A stretch of 45,426 nucleotides of DNA from Spongiibacteraceae bacterium (GTDB lineage: Bacteria; Pseudomonadota; Gammaproteobacteria; Pseudomonadales; Spongiibacteraceae), in the NCBI GenBank assembly GCA_002710725.1, contig PAKT01000011.1, forward strand, positions 1 to 45,426, given 5' to 3'. Every line of letters starts with the position of its first letter. The first letter of the stretch is position 1. The notes under the pieces were generated by a model. That model worked only from the letters and a program-made list of their open reading frames with translations, ran no database searches and had not been told where the DNA came from. A program made the position numbers and the translations under genes. This document shows positions 10,908 through 21,077 of the stretch, piece by piece.

Positions 10908-11971
10908 CAGGAGTTATCTTTGCCGCTCAGCTCTACGGCAATCGGCTCATCGGCAAGCAAAGCATCCAGAGATTGAATGACTCGCACCGGCGCCAGATCT
11001 ACCAGACATTTCAGATGCCCCAACGGGCATTCACGTTTGAAACAGGGGCCGCAATCTACCGGAATCTGTTCGATGGCAACGCGCTCGGCCAGCGGCGGCG
11101 TAAAGCCCGGCGAGGTAGAGCCATAGACCACCACCAAGGGCCGGCCCAGAGCCGCCGAAATGTGCATCAGCCCCGAATCGTTGGAAACCACCGCAGACAC
11201 CTGCGACAGAATGTCGATGGCCTGCCCCAGTGAGGTTTTCCCGCAGAGGCTGATGCAGCGCTCGGCAGACGTCGGCGGCAGGGCCGCGCGAATTCGCTCG
11301 GCCACCTCGGCATCCTTGGCTGAGCCCATCAACACCACCTGCCAACCGCGGCCGATATACTCGGCGGCCACCGCCGCGTAATGCTTGTCCGGCCAGCGTT
11401 TGGCGGGGCCAAATTCGGCACCGGGGCAGAGCGCCAGCACAGGCGATTGCAGGCCTTTCTCCGCCAGCAATTTTGCCGCGGCTTTCTGGTCCACCGTCAG
11501 GGCCGGCCGGGGAATCGGCTCAGGCAGGTCCGCCCCCTGCGACAGGGCCAGCGCGACAAAGCGCTCAATCATCAGTGGATAGTCGGATTTGTTCAGCTTG
11601 CGCACATCGTTCAGCAAGCCGTAGCGCATTTCACCGCGCCAACCGGTCCGCTGAGGAATGCCGGCGAAGAAGGGGATCAGGGCAGATTTTAATGAATTCG
11701 GCAGAACAATCGCCTGATCGTAACCGGCCTCGCGCAATTCACGGCCAATCGTGCGCCGGGTGCCCAGCTGCAACTGACCGTGCCCCACCGGCATACTCAG
11801 GCCGCTGCGCACTTCCGGCATCCGGTCGAGCAGAGGCTTGCTCCACTGGGGCGCAAGCACATCAATCTCGCAACCCGGATGACGCTGGCGCAGCACCTTG
11901 AACAGGGTCTGCGCCATAACCATGTCGCCGACCCAGGAAGGTCCAATGATGAGTATGCGACGGTTCGGCAT
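10907..11971 (-). CDS. waaF: Lipopolysaccharide heptosyltransferase II
   Basis: Start at MPNRRILIIGPSWVGDMVMAQTLFKVLRQ (11971), 8 bp after the ilvE stop; LCPGAEFGPAKRWP, SNDSGLMHISAALGRPLVVVYGSTSPGFTPP. Confidence 0.95.
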   Translation of the reverse strand: MPNRRILIIGPSWVGDMVMAQTLFKVLRQRHPGCEIDVLAPQWSKPLLDRMPEVRSGLSMPVGHGQLQLGTRRTIGRELREAGYDQAIVLPNSLKSALIPFFAGIPQRTGWRGEMRYGLLNDVRKLNKSDYPLMIERFVALALSQGADLPEPIPRPALTVDQKAAAKLLAEKGLQSPVLALCPGAEFGPAKRWPDKHYAAVAAEYIGRGWQVVLMGSAKDAEVAERIRAALPPTSAERCISLCGKTSLGQAIDILSQVSAVVSNDSGLMHISAALGRPLVVVYGSTSPGFTPPLAERVAIEQIPVDCGPCFKRECPLGHLKCLVDLAPVRVIQSLDALLADEPIAVELSGKDNS

Positions 11972-11979
11972 CGATCCGA

Positions 11980-12909
11980 TCAGTCGGCGACCGGCGCCAG
12001 CCATTCGGCCCGGAAGTTGCCGCGACCTTTCACCGAATCGAAGTAAGCATTCTGCAGCTTTTCGGTAATGGGGCCGCGCTTGCCTTCGCCGATGCGGCGC
12101 CCGTCCAGCGACTGAATTGGCAGCACTTCGGCGGCGGTGCCGGTGAAAAAGGCCTCATCGGCGATATAAACCTCATCGCGGGTGATGCGTTTTTCAATGA
12201 TCTCGTAGCCGTTGTCTTCTGCCAGCGCAAAGATGGTGTTGCGGGTAATGCCGTCCAGACAGCTGGTCAGCTCGGGGGTATAGAGCTTGCCGTCGCGAAC
12301 AATAAAAACATTCTCGCCGGAGCCTTCCGCCACATAACCTTCGTTGTCCAGCAGCAGGGCTTCTTCACAACCGCTGTCCAGCGCTTCCTTCAGGGCCAGC
12401 ATCGAGTTGATGTAGTGACCGTTGGCCTTGGCCTTGCACATGGAAATGTTGACGTGATGACGGGTGTAGGACGAGGTGCGCACCTTGATACCGTTGATCT
12501 TGGCTTCCGGCGACATATAGGCCGGCCAGTGCCAGGACGCCACAATCACGTGAGTCTTCAGATTGTCGGCGCGCAGGCCCATGCCTTCGGAGCCGAAAAA
12601 GACCATCGGCCGCAGATAGGCCTCATCCAGGCCGTTTTCACGCACTACATCGCGTTGAGCAGCGTTGAGCACCTCTTTCGAATACGGCACTTCCATATTG
12701 AGGATGTGGGCCGAACGAAACAGACGGTCGGTATGTTCCTTGAGGCGGAAAATGGCCGTACCGTGACTGTCCGTCTTGTAAGCGCGCACGCCCTCGAAGA
12801 CACCGAGACCATAGTGCAGAGTGTGAGTCAGCACATGCACCTTGGCTTCGCGCCAGGGCACCATTTCACCATCAAACCAAATCACGCCATCGCGATCAGC
12901 CATGGACAT
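11980..12909 (-). CDS. ilvE: Branched-chain amino acid aminotransferase
   Basis: MADRDGVIWFDGEMVPWREAKVHVLTHTLHYGLGVFEGVRAYKT, EGSGENVFIVRDGKLYTPEL, FFTGTAAEVLPI. Confidence 0.96.
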   Translation of the reverse strand: MSMADRDGVIWFDGEMVPWREAKVHVLTHTLHYGLGVFEGVRAYKTDSHGTAIFRLKEHTDRLFRSAHILNMEVPYSKEVLNAAQRDVVRENGLDEAYLRPMVFFGSEGMGLRADNLKTHVIVASWHWPAYMSPEAKINGIKVRTSSYTRHHVNISMCKAKANGHYINSMLALKEALDSGCEEALLLDNEGYVAEGSGENVFIVRDGKLYTPELTSCLDGITRNTIFALAEDNGYEIIEKRITRDEVYIADEAFFTGTAAEVLPIQSLDGRRIGEGKRGPITEKLQNAYFDSVKGRGNFRAEWLAPVAD

Positions 12910-12936
12910 TGCAGATACTCCTCAAGAAAATTCGTT

Positions 12937-15816
12937 TTACGCTTCGCCCGGTGTCATCCAGTGCTGCCATTGTTCAAGCACTCGCTCCCGCTGCTCCATA
13001 ACCTCGGCAAGGGGCACAATCCCCTTTTCTTCTTGCAGGCTTGAGCGGTGAACAAAACTGCGGAAAGTCTTGTAGGCATCAATCAGAGCAAGAGCCTGAG
13101 CTTCACTTAACAGGCCCTCGGCCTGCAGCGACTCCAGAATCCGGATGTTGTCGGTATATCGCGTGAGCGAGGGGTACCGGCAGGCCTGGGCGAGAACCGC
13201 ATATTGCACCATAAATTCAATATCAACGATACCTCCAAGCCCCTGTTTCAGCTCAAAGCTCTCATTTTTTTTGCTGCTGCTTTCGCCGGAAAGGTGCTCA
13301 CGCATACGGTCGCGCATTTCGACCACCTCCTTGCGCAAGGTCGCCTCGTCACGGGGCTTGGCCAGCAGAGCCGCACGCAGCTCGGCAAAACGCTGCGCCA
13401 AGCCCTCACCGCCCGCTACCACCCGGGCGCGCACCAGCGCCTGATGCTCCCAGGTCCAGGCATTGGTGTACTGGTATTCCTCGAAGGCTTTGAACGACGC
13501 CACCAACAAGCCCGAATTGCCCGACGGGCGCAGCCGCATATCGGCCTCGTAGAGCTGACCCAGCCCTGTGGTCGCGGTGAGAATATGGATCATGCGCTGG
13601 CCGAGCCGGGTTACAAAGGTCGCCGCATCCACCGATCGTTCACCGTCCGTCACCGCGGTGCTTTTCACATCGTGGATAAACACCAGATCCAGATCGGAGC
13701 CATAGCTAAGCTCCAGCCCACCCAGCTTGCCGTAGGCCACCACCACAAAGGGCAGCTCGCTTTCACAACCGGGCAGGTTGCCGTGGCGGGCCTGCATATC
13801 CTGCCAGGCCAGCTCCAGCACGTGGCTGAGCACCACTTCGGCGATGGCGGAGAGGTAATCACTGACTTTCATCAGCGGCAGCGTGCCGACGATTTCCGAG
13901 GCGGCAACGCGCAGAATATGGGCCAACTTGAAATAGCGCAGGGCTTCCATCTGCGCTTCCTGATCCTCTTCCGGTATACGCAGCAGTTGCTGGCGCAGCT
14001 CGCTGTATAACCCTTCTTTATCCGGCACGGAAAACAGACTGTGCTCATTAAGCAGTTCGTCGAGTAGCACCGGGTTGCGGGCCAGCTGCCGCGAAATCCA
14101 GGGGCTGGCATCGCACAGGCGCACCAGGCGACTGAGGGCGCCGGGGTTTTCTATCAGCAGCACCAGATAGGCGGTACGGCGCAGCACCGACTCCACCAGC
14201 GGCAGAATGCGCAGATAGCAGCGGCCCGGCAATTCTGCATCAACGCAGGCATCGAGTAGGCGCGGCAGAAAATCGTACAGTCGCTCGCGGCCGATGCTCT
14301 GCATCCGCTTGACGGTGCCGCCATCCAGCATGGCGAGCGTCAGCCGGGCGACTTCCTCGGCTTCATCAAAGCCAGCGTCCTCCAGCTCGGACAGCAGGAC
14401 TGAATGCTCGGCGCCGTGCAGCAGGTCTTCCCAGGGGCGTTCGGACAGTTCGATTTCATCGCTTTCTTCGGGATCCGCTATTACCGCCTCAAAGTGAGTG
14501 GCCACATTCTCGCGGTGCTGTTGCAGTGCAGCTTCAAAGCCCGCCCAGTTATCAAAACCCATCACCCAGGCCAGCGCCGCGCGCTCTTTAGGCTCCCGGG
14601 GCAACTGCTGGGTTTGACGATCGAGCCAGGCTTGAATGGCGTGTTCGCTGTCGCGTAAAAAGCCGTAAGCGGCTGCCAGCTCGCGCACGGCTTCTACGGG
14701 CAACTGCTCCAGCTCCATCAATTCGTTGAGCACAACCAGCAGCCGTCGCTCCTGCAAGGCGGGCTCGCGACCGCCGCGCACCAGTTGAAAACACTGGGCG
14801 ATAAACTCCACCTCACGAATACCGCCGCTGCCCAGCTTGATATTGTCCTGCAACTGGCGCCGCTTCACCTCGCGCCGGATCATCGACTTCATTTCGCGCA
14901 GGGCTTCTATCACTGAAAAATCAATATAACGCCGATAGACAAAAGGCTTCAGATCGGCCAGCAACCGCTCGCCAGAGGCGATGTCGCCGGCCACGGCCCG
15001 CGCCTTGATCATGGCGTAGCGCTCCCACTCCCGCCCCTGATCCTGGTAGTACTCCTCCATGGCATCGAAGTTGATCACCAATGGGCCGCTCTGGCCGTAG
15101 GGGCGCAGCCGCATATCCATGCGAAACACAAACCCGTCCGCCGTGCGCTGATCAAGGCTGGCAATAAGGCGCTGACCCAGCTTGATAAAAAACTGCTGGT
15201 TATCTACCTGCCGCGCGCCACCCACCGTCTCGCCCGATTCAGGGTAGGTAAAGATCAGGTCGATATCCGAGGACAGGTTCAGCTCACAGGCCCCCAGCTT
15301 GCCCATGGCAATGACCACCAGCCGCTGCGGTTCACCACTTCGCCCCTGGGGCGCACCCCACTCAGCGGCCAGATCCTGATGATGGAAATCAAGCGCTACC
15401 TGCAAGCAGCGGTCAGCCAGCAAGCTGAGGTCGGTGGTGGTTTGTGAGGTATCTGCCAGGCGGTTGAGATCCCGCCAGACAATACGCAGCCAATGTCGGT
15501 TGCGAAAGCGGCGCAGCGCCTTGTCCAGCTCGGCCACCGAGGCCGGCTGGGCCGTAAATGCAAAGTCGCTTTCCGGCGCATCAAGTTCGCCTGCGGACTG
15601 AAGGTCAATCAGCACTTGCGGCAACTGACGCAGGATTTCAAAGCCCGCCTGGGAACTGGCCAATAGCCGGCTCAGCCGCTCGGCAAAAACGGCGTCCTCG
15701 AGGCTGGCTTCGTACCAGGCCCGCTGCTCGTCATTGCAGGCTTGTAACAGCTGCTGCCAGTTACTCGCCAAATCCTCGCGTAAACATTCCGGAACCGTAT
15801 CGACAGGCAGTGCCAT
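12937..15816 (-). CDS. glnE: Bifunctional glutamine synthetase adenylyltransferase/adenylyl-removing enzyme
   Basis: 959 aa; repeated nucleotidyltransferase signatures (MGKLGACELNLSSDIDLIF and YGKLGGLELSYGSDLDLVF). Confidence 0.96.
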   Translation of the reverse strand: MALPVDTVPECLREDLASNWQQLLQACNDEQRAWYEASLEDAVFAERLSRLLASSQAGFEILRQLPQVLIDLQSAGELDAPESDFAFTAQPASVAELDKALRRFRNRHWLRIVWRDLNRLADTSQTTTDLSLLADRCLQVALDFHHQDLAAEWGAPQGRSGEPQRLVVIAMGKLGACELNLSSDIDLIFTYPESGETVGGARQVDNQQFFIKLGQRLIASLDQRTADGFVFRMDMRLRPYGQSGPLVINFDAMEEYYQDQGREWERYAMIKARAVAGDIASGERLLADLKPFVYRRYIDFSVIEALREMKSMIRREVKRRQLQDNIKLGSGGIREVEFIAQCFQLVRGGREPALQERRLLVVLNELMELEQLPVEAVRELAAAYGFLRDSEHAIQAWLDRQTQQLPREPKERAALAWVMGFDNWAGFEAALQQHRENVATHFEAVIADPEESDEIELSERPWEDLLHGAEHSVLLSELEDAGFDEAEEVARLTLAMLDGGTVKRMQSIGRERLYDFLPRLLDACVDAELPGRCYLRILPLVESVLRRTAYLVLLIENPGALSRLVRLCDASPWISRQLARNPVLLDELLNEHSLFSVPDKEGLYSELRQQLLRIPEEDQEAQMEALRYFKLAHILRVAASEIVGTLPLMKVSDYLSAIAEVVLSHVLELAWQDMQARHGNLPGCESELPFVVVAYGKLGGLELSYGSDLDLVFIHDVKSTAVTDGERSVDAATFVTRLGQRMIHILTATTGLGQLYEADMRLRPSGNSGLLVASFKAFEEYQYTNAWTWEHQALVRARVVAGGEGLAQRFAELRAALLAKPRDEATLRKEVVEMRDRMREHLSGESSSKKNESFELKQGLGGIVDIEFMVQYAVLAQACRYPSLTRYTDNIRILESLQAEGLLSEAQALALIDAYKTFRSFVHRSSLQEEKGIVPLAEVMEQRERVLEQWQHWMTPGEA

Positions 15817-15834
15817 GAAAGTCCTTAGTGTGAG

Positions 15835-17613
15835 CTAGTTACTTTGCGCGCTGGGTGCCACGCGCATGACTTCGGTAATGGTGGTTTCGCCCGCGGCCAC
15901 TTTCTGGGCGCCGCTCAGGCGCAGGGTTTTCATGCCACCCTTAACCGCGGCCTGGCGCAGACCGGCCAGATTCATATCATTGTTGATCATGCCTTTTACG
16001 GCGTCATCAATAGTCAACACCTCGTAGATGCCCTGACGACCGTAGAAACCGGTATTGCGGCACTCCAGACAACCCTCGGCGCTGTAGACCTGCTTCGGGC
16101 TTTCCGCTCGCCAGGGGGCAATCAGCTGCTGCCAGCCGAGCGAGTCGGTTGCTGCCGGTTGCTTGCAGTGGGGGCAGAGGGTGCGCACCAGGCGCTGGGC
16201 CATTACACCCAGCACCGTTGCTTTGAGCAGGTATGAAGGTATATCCAGCTCCAGCAGCCGGGTAATGGCGCTCGGCGCATCGTTGGTGTGCAAGGTCGCA
16301 ATCACCAGATGGCCGGTAAGCGCCGCCTGCACCGCCATCTCGGCAGTTTCACGGTCACGGATTTCGCCGATCATGATGATATCCGGGTCCTGGCGCAGCA
16401 GCGCCCGCACCCCGGCAGCAAAGCTCAGTCCGATCTGAGAGTGCACCTGCATCTGGTTGAAGCTGCCCTCTACCATTTCGATGGGGTCTTCAATGGTGCA
16501 GACGTTCACATCCGAGGTCGCGATCTGTTTCAGGCTCGAATACAGGGTCGTGGTCTTACCAGAGCCGGTGGGCCCGGTGACCAGCACAATGCCGTTGGGC
16601 TGGTTGATCATCGACTGCCAGCGCTTGAGGTCCTCACCGCGCAGGCCCAGCTGATCAAAGCTGCGCAGCAGGACTTCCGGATCGAAGATCCGCATCACCA
16701 TCTTTTCGCCAAAGGCAGTCGGCAGGGTGGACAGGCGCAGCTCTATCTCGCCGCCGTGAGGATTTTTGGTTTTCAGGCGGCCATCCTGAGGCCGGCGCTT
16801 TTCCGCAAGGTCCATGCGACCGAGAATTTTCAGGCGGCTGATCACCGCCGCCATCACCCCCGCAGGCATCTCGTAGACATTGTAGAGGGCACCGTCGATA
16901 CGAAAGCGCACATTGCCGATGTCCCGCCGCGGCTCGATATGAATGTCGCTGGCCCGCTGATCAAAGGCGTACTGCAGCAGCCAGTCGACAATCTTGACCA
17001 CATGACCGTCGTTGGCGTCCAGATCCTTGGCAGCGCCCATTTGCAGCAGCTGCTCCAGGTTGGTGACGCCGGACTCCTTCTTCTCGGTACCCTGCACCCC
17101 CAGCACCGAATTCGAGAGGCTGTAAAACTCCACCGTATAGCGTGCGATATCCGAGGGCTTGGCCAGCACCTTGCGCAGCGGCTTGCGCAGGGTTGGGGCG
17201 AGGTTGTCTTCCCATTTGCGCTCGAAGGGATCCTGCACACCGACTACCACTTCATCCTCGTTCACCTCCAGCGCCAGAATGCCGTAGCGCTGGGCGAAGG
17301 CGAAAGACATCACCTCGGTGATCGCCGGTACATCAATCTTCAGCGGGTCGATGGGACGATATTCCATGCCACAGTGCTCCGCCAGCCACTGCATCAAAAA
17401 ATCTTCGGTCAGACGACGCCCCGGACGCTTGAGGTTTTCCAGGTCAAAATTGGCAATGTGCTCGACCGGATGAACGGCTTTGCCATCGCGCTTGGACGTA
17501 AAATGGGGGATGCGGCGAAAATCGGCAGCCGTAATATAACCTTCCTGCTCCAGCAGGTTCAGCAGTTGTTTGACCGACAGGGGGCCGGATAGCTTGGGCG
17601 CCGTATTCTGCAT
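15835..17613 (-). CDS. GspE/PilB-type secretion ATPase (orphan)
   Basis: Walker A GPTGSGKTTTLYSSL, Asp box EDPIEMVEG, Walker B RQDPDIIMIGEIRD, His box TGHLVIATLHTNDA, zinc motif CPHC...CLEC. No adjacent gspF/pilC. Confidence 0.92.
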   Translation of the reverse strand: MQNTAPKLSGPLSVKQLLNLLEQEGYITAADFRRIPHFTSKRDGKAVHPVEHIANFDLENLKRPGRRLTEDFLMQWLAEHCGMEYRPIDPLKIDVPAITEVMSFAFAQRYGILALEVNEDEVVVGVQDPFERKWEDNLAPTLRKPLRKVLAKPSDIARYTVEFYSLSNSVLGVQGTEKKESGVTNLEQLLQMGAAKDLDANDGHVVKIVDWLLQYAFDQRASDIHIEPRRDIGNVRFRIDGALYNVYEMPAGVMAAVISRLKILGRMDLAEKRRPQDGRLKTKNPHGGEIELRLSTLPTAFGEKMVMRIFDPEVLLRSFDQLGLRGEDLKRWQSMINQPNGIVLVTGPTGSGKTTTLYSSLKQIATSDVNVCTIEDPIEMVEGSFNQMQVHSQIGLSFAAGVRALLRQDPDIIMIGEIRDRETAEMAVQAALTGHLVIATLHTNDAPSAITRLLELDIPSYLLKATVLGVMAQRLVRTLCPHCKQPAATDSLGWQQLIAPWRAESPKQVYSAEGCLECRNTGFYGRQGIYEVLTIDDAVKGMINNDMNLAGLRQAAVKGGMKTLRLSGAQKVAAGETTITEVMRVAPSAQSN

Positions 17614-17768
17614 AGAAAATTCCCTAGTCTTTTCACTGTATTATCACAGTCACCCGCCCATAATTACCAGCGTGCAACCGCGCCTGCCCCAAAAGGGCCC
17701 AAAAGATCAACTGTTACAATTTTATGACGAGCCAGTATACTGGCGGCCTCGCGAAGCAGGAGAGCATT

Positions 17769-18446
17769 ATGGCTGGTAACCCTCTCACCAATTTGTTCGG
17801 AAAATCACCGATCGCCCCCATCCAGCAGCATATGACCAGCGTCCGGGATTGTGCCCAGACGCTGGCCGCCTTTATGGAGGCCGCCTATGCCGGAGATTGG
17901 AGCGCCGCCAAAGAGCAGCAGAAAGCGATCACCAAACTTGAGCACGAAGCCGACAAGCTGAAAAAGCAGGTTCGGATTCAACTGCCCAAGAGCCTGTTTC
18001 TGCCGGTTCCGCGCTCGGACCTGCTGGATCTGGTGGGGGTACAGGATCACATCGCCAATCTGTCCAAGGATATTGCCGGCCTCATGCTCGGCCGCCAGAT
18101 GGAAATTCCGGAAAAGCTGACCGACCTGATGCGCGACTACCTCAAACTCGCCATCGATACCGTCAATCAGGCGCATCGCGCCATTGACGAGTTGGACGAG
18201 TTGCTGGAAAGCGGCTTTCGCGGTCGCGAGGTGGACTTTGTGGAATCTCTGATCAACGAGCTGGACAAGCTCGAACACGAAAATGACAAGGCCCAGGTCA
18301 AAATCAGAGCCGCGCTGTTCAAACTGGAAGATTCGCTGCCGCCCGTCAATGTCATGTTCCTCTATCGGATCATCGACTGGGTAGGTGAACTGGCCAACGA
18401 AGCACAGAAAGTAGGTTCGCGCCTGCAGATTCTGCTGGCCCGTTAA
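17769..18446 (+). CDS. PhoU-like DUF47 / TIGR00153 family protein
   Basis: Start at MAGNPLTNLFGKSPIAPIQQHM; EHEADKLKKQVRIQLPKSLFLPVPRSDLLDLVGVQDHIAN, typical of DUF47 next to Pit transporters. Confidence 0.9.
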   Translation: MAGNPLTNLFGKSPIAPIQQHMTSVRDCAQTLAAFMEAAYAGDWSAAKEQQKAITKLEHEADKLKKQVRIQLPKSLFLPVPRSDLLDLVGVQDHIANLSKDIAGLMLGRQMEIPEKLTDLMRDYLKLAIDTVNQAHRAIDELDELLESGFRGREVDFVESLINELDKLEHENDKAQVKIRAALFKLEDSLPPVNVMFLYRIIDWVGELANEAQKVGSRLQILLAR

Positions 18447-18474
18447 CGAACCACGACAAATTTGGGGATAACAC

Positions 18475-19737
18475 ATGTCTGTTATTGCAGAACACGGCCA
18501 TATTTTGCTGATTCTGGCCTGTTTATTCGGCTTTTTCATGGCCTGGGGCGTGGGCGCCAACGATGTGGCCAACGCCATGGGTACCTCAGTGGGTTCCAAG
18601 GCGCTGACCATCAAACAGGCGATCCTGATCGCCATGGTGTTCGAATTCTGCGGCGCCTATCTGGCCGGGGGTGAAGTTACCTCGACCATCCGCAAAGGCA
18701 TCATCGATTCATCGATACTCGCCGACACGCCCGAGTTATTGGTGTACGGGATGATGTCCTCGCTATTGGCGGCCGGTACCTGGCTGCTGATTGCCTCCCT
18801 GATGGGCTGGCCGGTTTCCACTACCCACTCCATCGTGGGCGCGCTGGTCGGCTTTGCCGCCGTGGGCATCAGTGTGGACGCCGTGGCCTGGGGCAAGGTT
18901 GGCCAGATCGCCGCCAGCTGGGTGGTCTCGCCGCTGATGGCCGGCACCATTTCCTTCCTCTTATTTATGAGTGCCCAGCGCCTGATTCTCGATGCCCCGG
19001 AACCCTTCAAGGCGGCCAAGAAGTACGTGCCGTTCTATATGTTTGCGGTGGGCTTCATCATCGCCATGGTTACCATGGTAAAAGGCCTCAAACATATCGG
19101 CCTGGGCCTGAGCTTCCAGGAATGTGTGGGCTACGCGGCGATGGTGGGTCTGGTGATTATGGGGCTGGGCTATGTACTGCTCAGCCGCATCAAGGACGAG
19201 CCCATTGAAGGCAGCTTCCGCTACGCCAACGTCGAGCGCGTCTTCGCCATTCTGATGATCTTCACCGCCTGCGCCATGGCCTTTGCGCACGGCTCCAATG
19301 ACGTGGCCAATGCGGTTGGCCCGCTGGCAGCGGTAGTTTCCGTCATCCAGTCCGGCGGCGAAGTGGCCGCTAAATCCCCCCTGCCCTGGTGGGTCTTGCT
19401 GCTCGGCGGCGGCGGTATTGTGGTCGGTCTGGCCACTTACGGCTTCAAGGTTATTGCGACCGTCGGCAAAAAGATCACCGAGCTGACCCCGAGCCGCGGC
19501 TTTGCCGCCGAGCTCGGCGCCGCCACCACCGTGGTGCTGGCCTCAGCCACTGGTCTGCCGATTTCCACCACTCACACACTGGTGGGCGCGATTCTCGGCG
19601 TCGGCCTGGCACGGGGTATTGCCGCCCTCAACCTGCGCGTTATCGGCAGTATTTTCCTGTCCTGGCTGATTACCCTGCCCGCAGGTGCCGGTCTGGCGAT
19701 TATTTTCTTCTTCCTGTTTAAAGGCATTTTCGGCTGA
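18475..19737 (+). CDS. Inorganic phosphate transporter, PiT family
   Basis: GVGANDVANAMGTSVGSKALTIKQA, GWPVSTTHSIVGALVGF, FAHGSNDVANAVGPLAAV, GLPISTTHTLVGAILGVG. Confidence 0.95.
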   Translation: MSVIAEHGHILLILACLFGFFMAWGVGANDVANAMGTSVGSKALTIKQAILIAMVFEFCGAYLAGGEVTSTIRKGIIDSSILADTPELLVYGMMSSLLAAGTWLLIASLMGWPVSTTHSIVGALVGFAAVGISVDAVAWGKVGQIAASWVVSPLMAGTISFLLFMSAQRLILDAPEPFKAAKKYVPFYMFAVGFIIAMVTMVKGLKHIGLGLSFQECVGYAAMVGLVIMGLGYVLLSRIKDEPIEGSFRYANVERVFAILMIFTACAMAFAHGSNDVANAVGPLAAVVSVIQSGGEVAAKSPLPWWVLLLGGGGIVVGLATYGFKVIATVGKKITELTPSRGFAAELGAATTVVLASATGLPISTTHTLVGAILGVGLARGIAALNLRVIGSIFLSWLITLPAGAGLAIIFFFLFKGIFG

Positions 19738-19740
19738 TCG

Positions 19741-20886
19741 GTGGCCCTTCCCGACCTCAAGACCCAACTCGCGGAGCTGATTGCACTTCCCTCAGTCAGT
19801 TCCGCCTCCCCTCGCCACGACCTCGGCAACCTGCCGGTTATCGAAAAGCTGGCAGGCTGGCTTGAGGAACTGGGCTTTGCCGTACAGATTCTGCCGCTGC
19901 CCCACCACCCCCAGAAAGCAAACTTGTTGGCCACGCTGGGTTCCGGCCCGGGCGGGCTGGTACTGGCGGGGCACACCGACACCGTTCCCTGTGATGAGTC
20001 ACTCTGGACCAGCAGCCCCTTTACCCTGACCGAGCGAGATCAGCGCCTGTACGGTCTCGGCGCGACGGATATGAAGGGCTTCTTCCCGATTGCCATTGAG
20101 GCGGCCCGCCACTTTCTCGATAGCCCGCTGCAGCAACCGTTGATGATTCTGGCCACCGCCGACGAAGAGAGCTCCATGGCCGGCGCCCGGGCGCTGGCCA
20201 GCCAGGGTTTTCCCAAGGCCCGCTATGCGGTCATTGGCGAACCTACCGGCCTCAGACCCATTCGTATGCACAAGGGCATCATGATGGAAGCGGTGCGCCT
20301 GCAGGGCCAATCCGGGCATTCATCTGACCCTAAACTGGGGCGCTCAGCGCTGGATGCGATGCACGAGGTGATGAGTGAGCTGGTCAAGCTGCGCCGTGAC
20401 CTGGCTGGGCGCTACCGCCACGAGGGCTTTACCCTGCCCACGCCGACACTCAACTTTGGCTGCATTCACGGTGGCGACAACCCCAACCGCATCTGTGGGC
20501 AGTGTGAACTGCAGTTTGATCTGCGCGGCGTGCCCGGCATGCACAATGACGAATTGCGCGCCGCCATCCGTGCCCGGCTGCAACCCATAGCCGAAGCCCA
20601 CCGGGTAGACTTTGAACTGGCTTCACTGATGCCGGGCATCGAACCCTTTGAGCAGGCGGCAGACAGCGAACTGGTGAAAGCGGCCGAAAGCCTGACCGGC
20701 CACCGGGCCGATGCTGTGGCCTTTGGCACCGAAGCAGGTTTTATGCAGCAACTGGGCATGGAAACCATTGTGCTCGGCCCGGGCTCCATCGATGTGGCAC
20801 ACCAGCCAGACGAGTATCTGGAGCTGAGCCAGATTACACCTGCTGTGAACCTGCTGCGCGACCTGATCAAGCGCTTCTGTCTTTAA
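19741..20886 (+). CDS. argE: Acetylornithine deacetylase (M20 family)
   Basis: GTG start; LVLAGHTDTVPCDESLWTSSPF, LYGLGATDMKGFFP, ATADEESSMAGAR, FGTEAGFMQQLGMETIVLGPGSIDVAHQPDEY. Confidence 0.93.
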   Translation: MALPDLKTQLAELIALPSVSSASPRHDLGNLPVIEKLAGWLEELGFAVQILPLPHHPQKANLLATLGSGPGGLVLAGHTDTVPCDESLWTSSPFTLTERDQRLYGLGATDMKGFFPIAIEAARHFLDSPLQQPLMILATADEESSMAGARALASQGFPKARYAVIGEPTGLRPIRMHKGIMMEAVRLQGQSGHSSDPKLGRSALDAMHEVMSELVKLRRDLAGRYRHEGFTLPTPTLNFGCIHGGDNPNRICGQCELQFDLRGVPGMHNDELRAAIRARLQPIAEAHRVDFELASLMPGIEPFEQAADSELVKAAESLTGHRADAVAFGTEAGFMQQLGMETIVLGPGSIDVAHQPDEYLELSQITPAVNLLRDLIKRFCL

Positions 20887-20911
20887 GCAAACGCCCGCCA
20901 TTTAAAATCCA

Positions 20912-21075
20912 CGTCATTGCGAGCGACGCGAAGCAAACTCGTGACGCCTCTGCCAACCCCAAAAGATTGCTTCCTGCCGCGCTTCGCGGGGCATGCTAAG
21001 GAGCACAGCGACGCGGCGATCTTTTGGAGTCACTGCCACACTGAAGGAGTTTGCTTCGCTTTGCTCGCAATGACG
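20912..21075. repeat. Intergenic nested inverted-repeat element of the CGTCATTGCGAGCGAAGCGAAGC type
   Basis: Outer arms CGTCATTGCGAGCGACGCGAAGCAAACTC (20912-20940) and GAGTTTGCTTCGCTTTGCTCGCAATGACG (21047-21075) are inverse complements at 27 of 29 positions; inner pair CCAAAAGATTGC / GCGATCTTTTGG. Confidence 0.9.
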
Positions 21076-21077
21076 AG

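Noticed and set aside
10335-10976. 213-aa plus-strand ORF
   Set aside because: Antisense of waaC.
16288-17592. 434-aa plus-strand ORF
   Set aside because: Antisense of the GspE-like ATPase; His/Gln-rich shadow translation with no domain.
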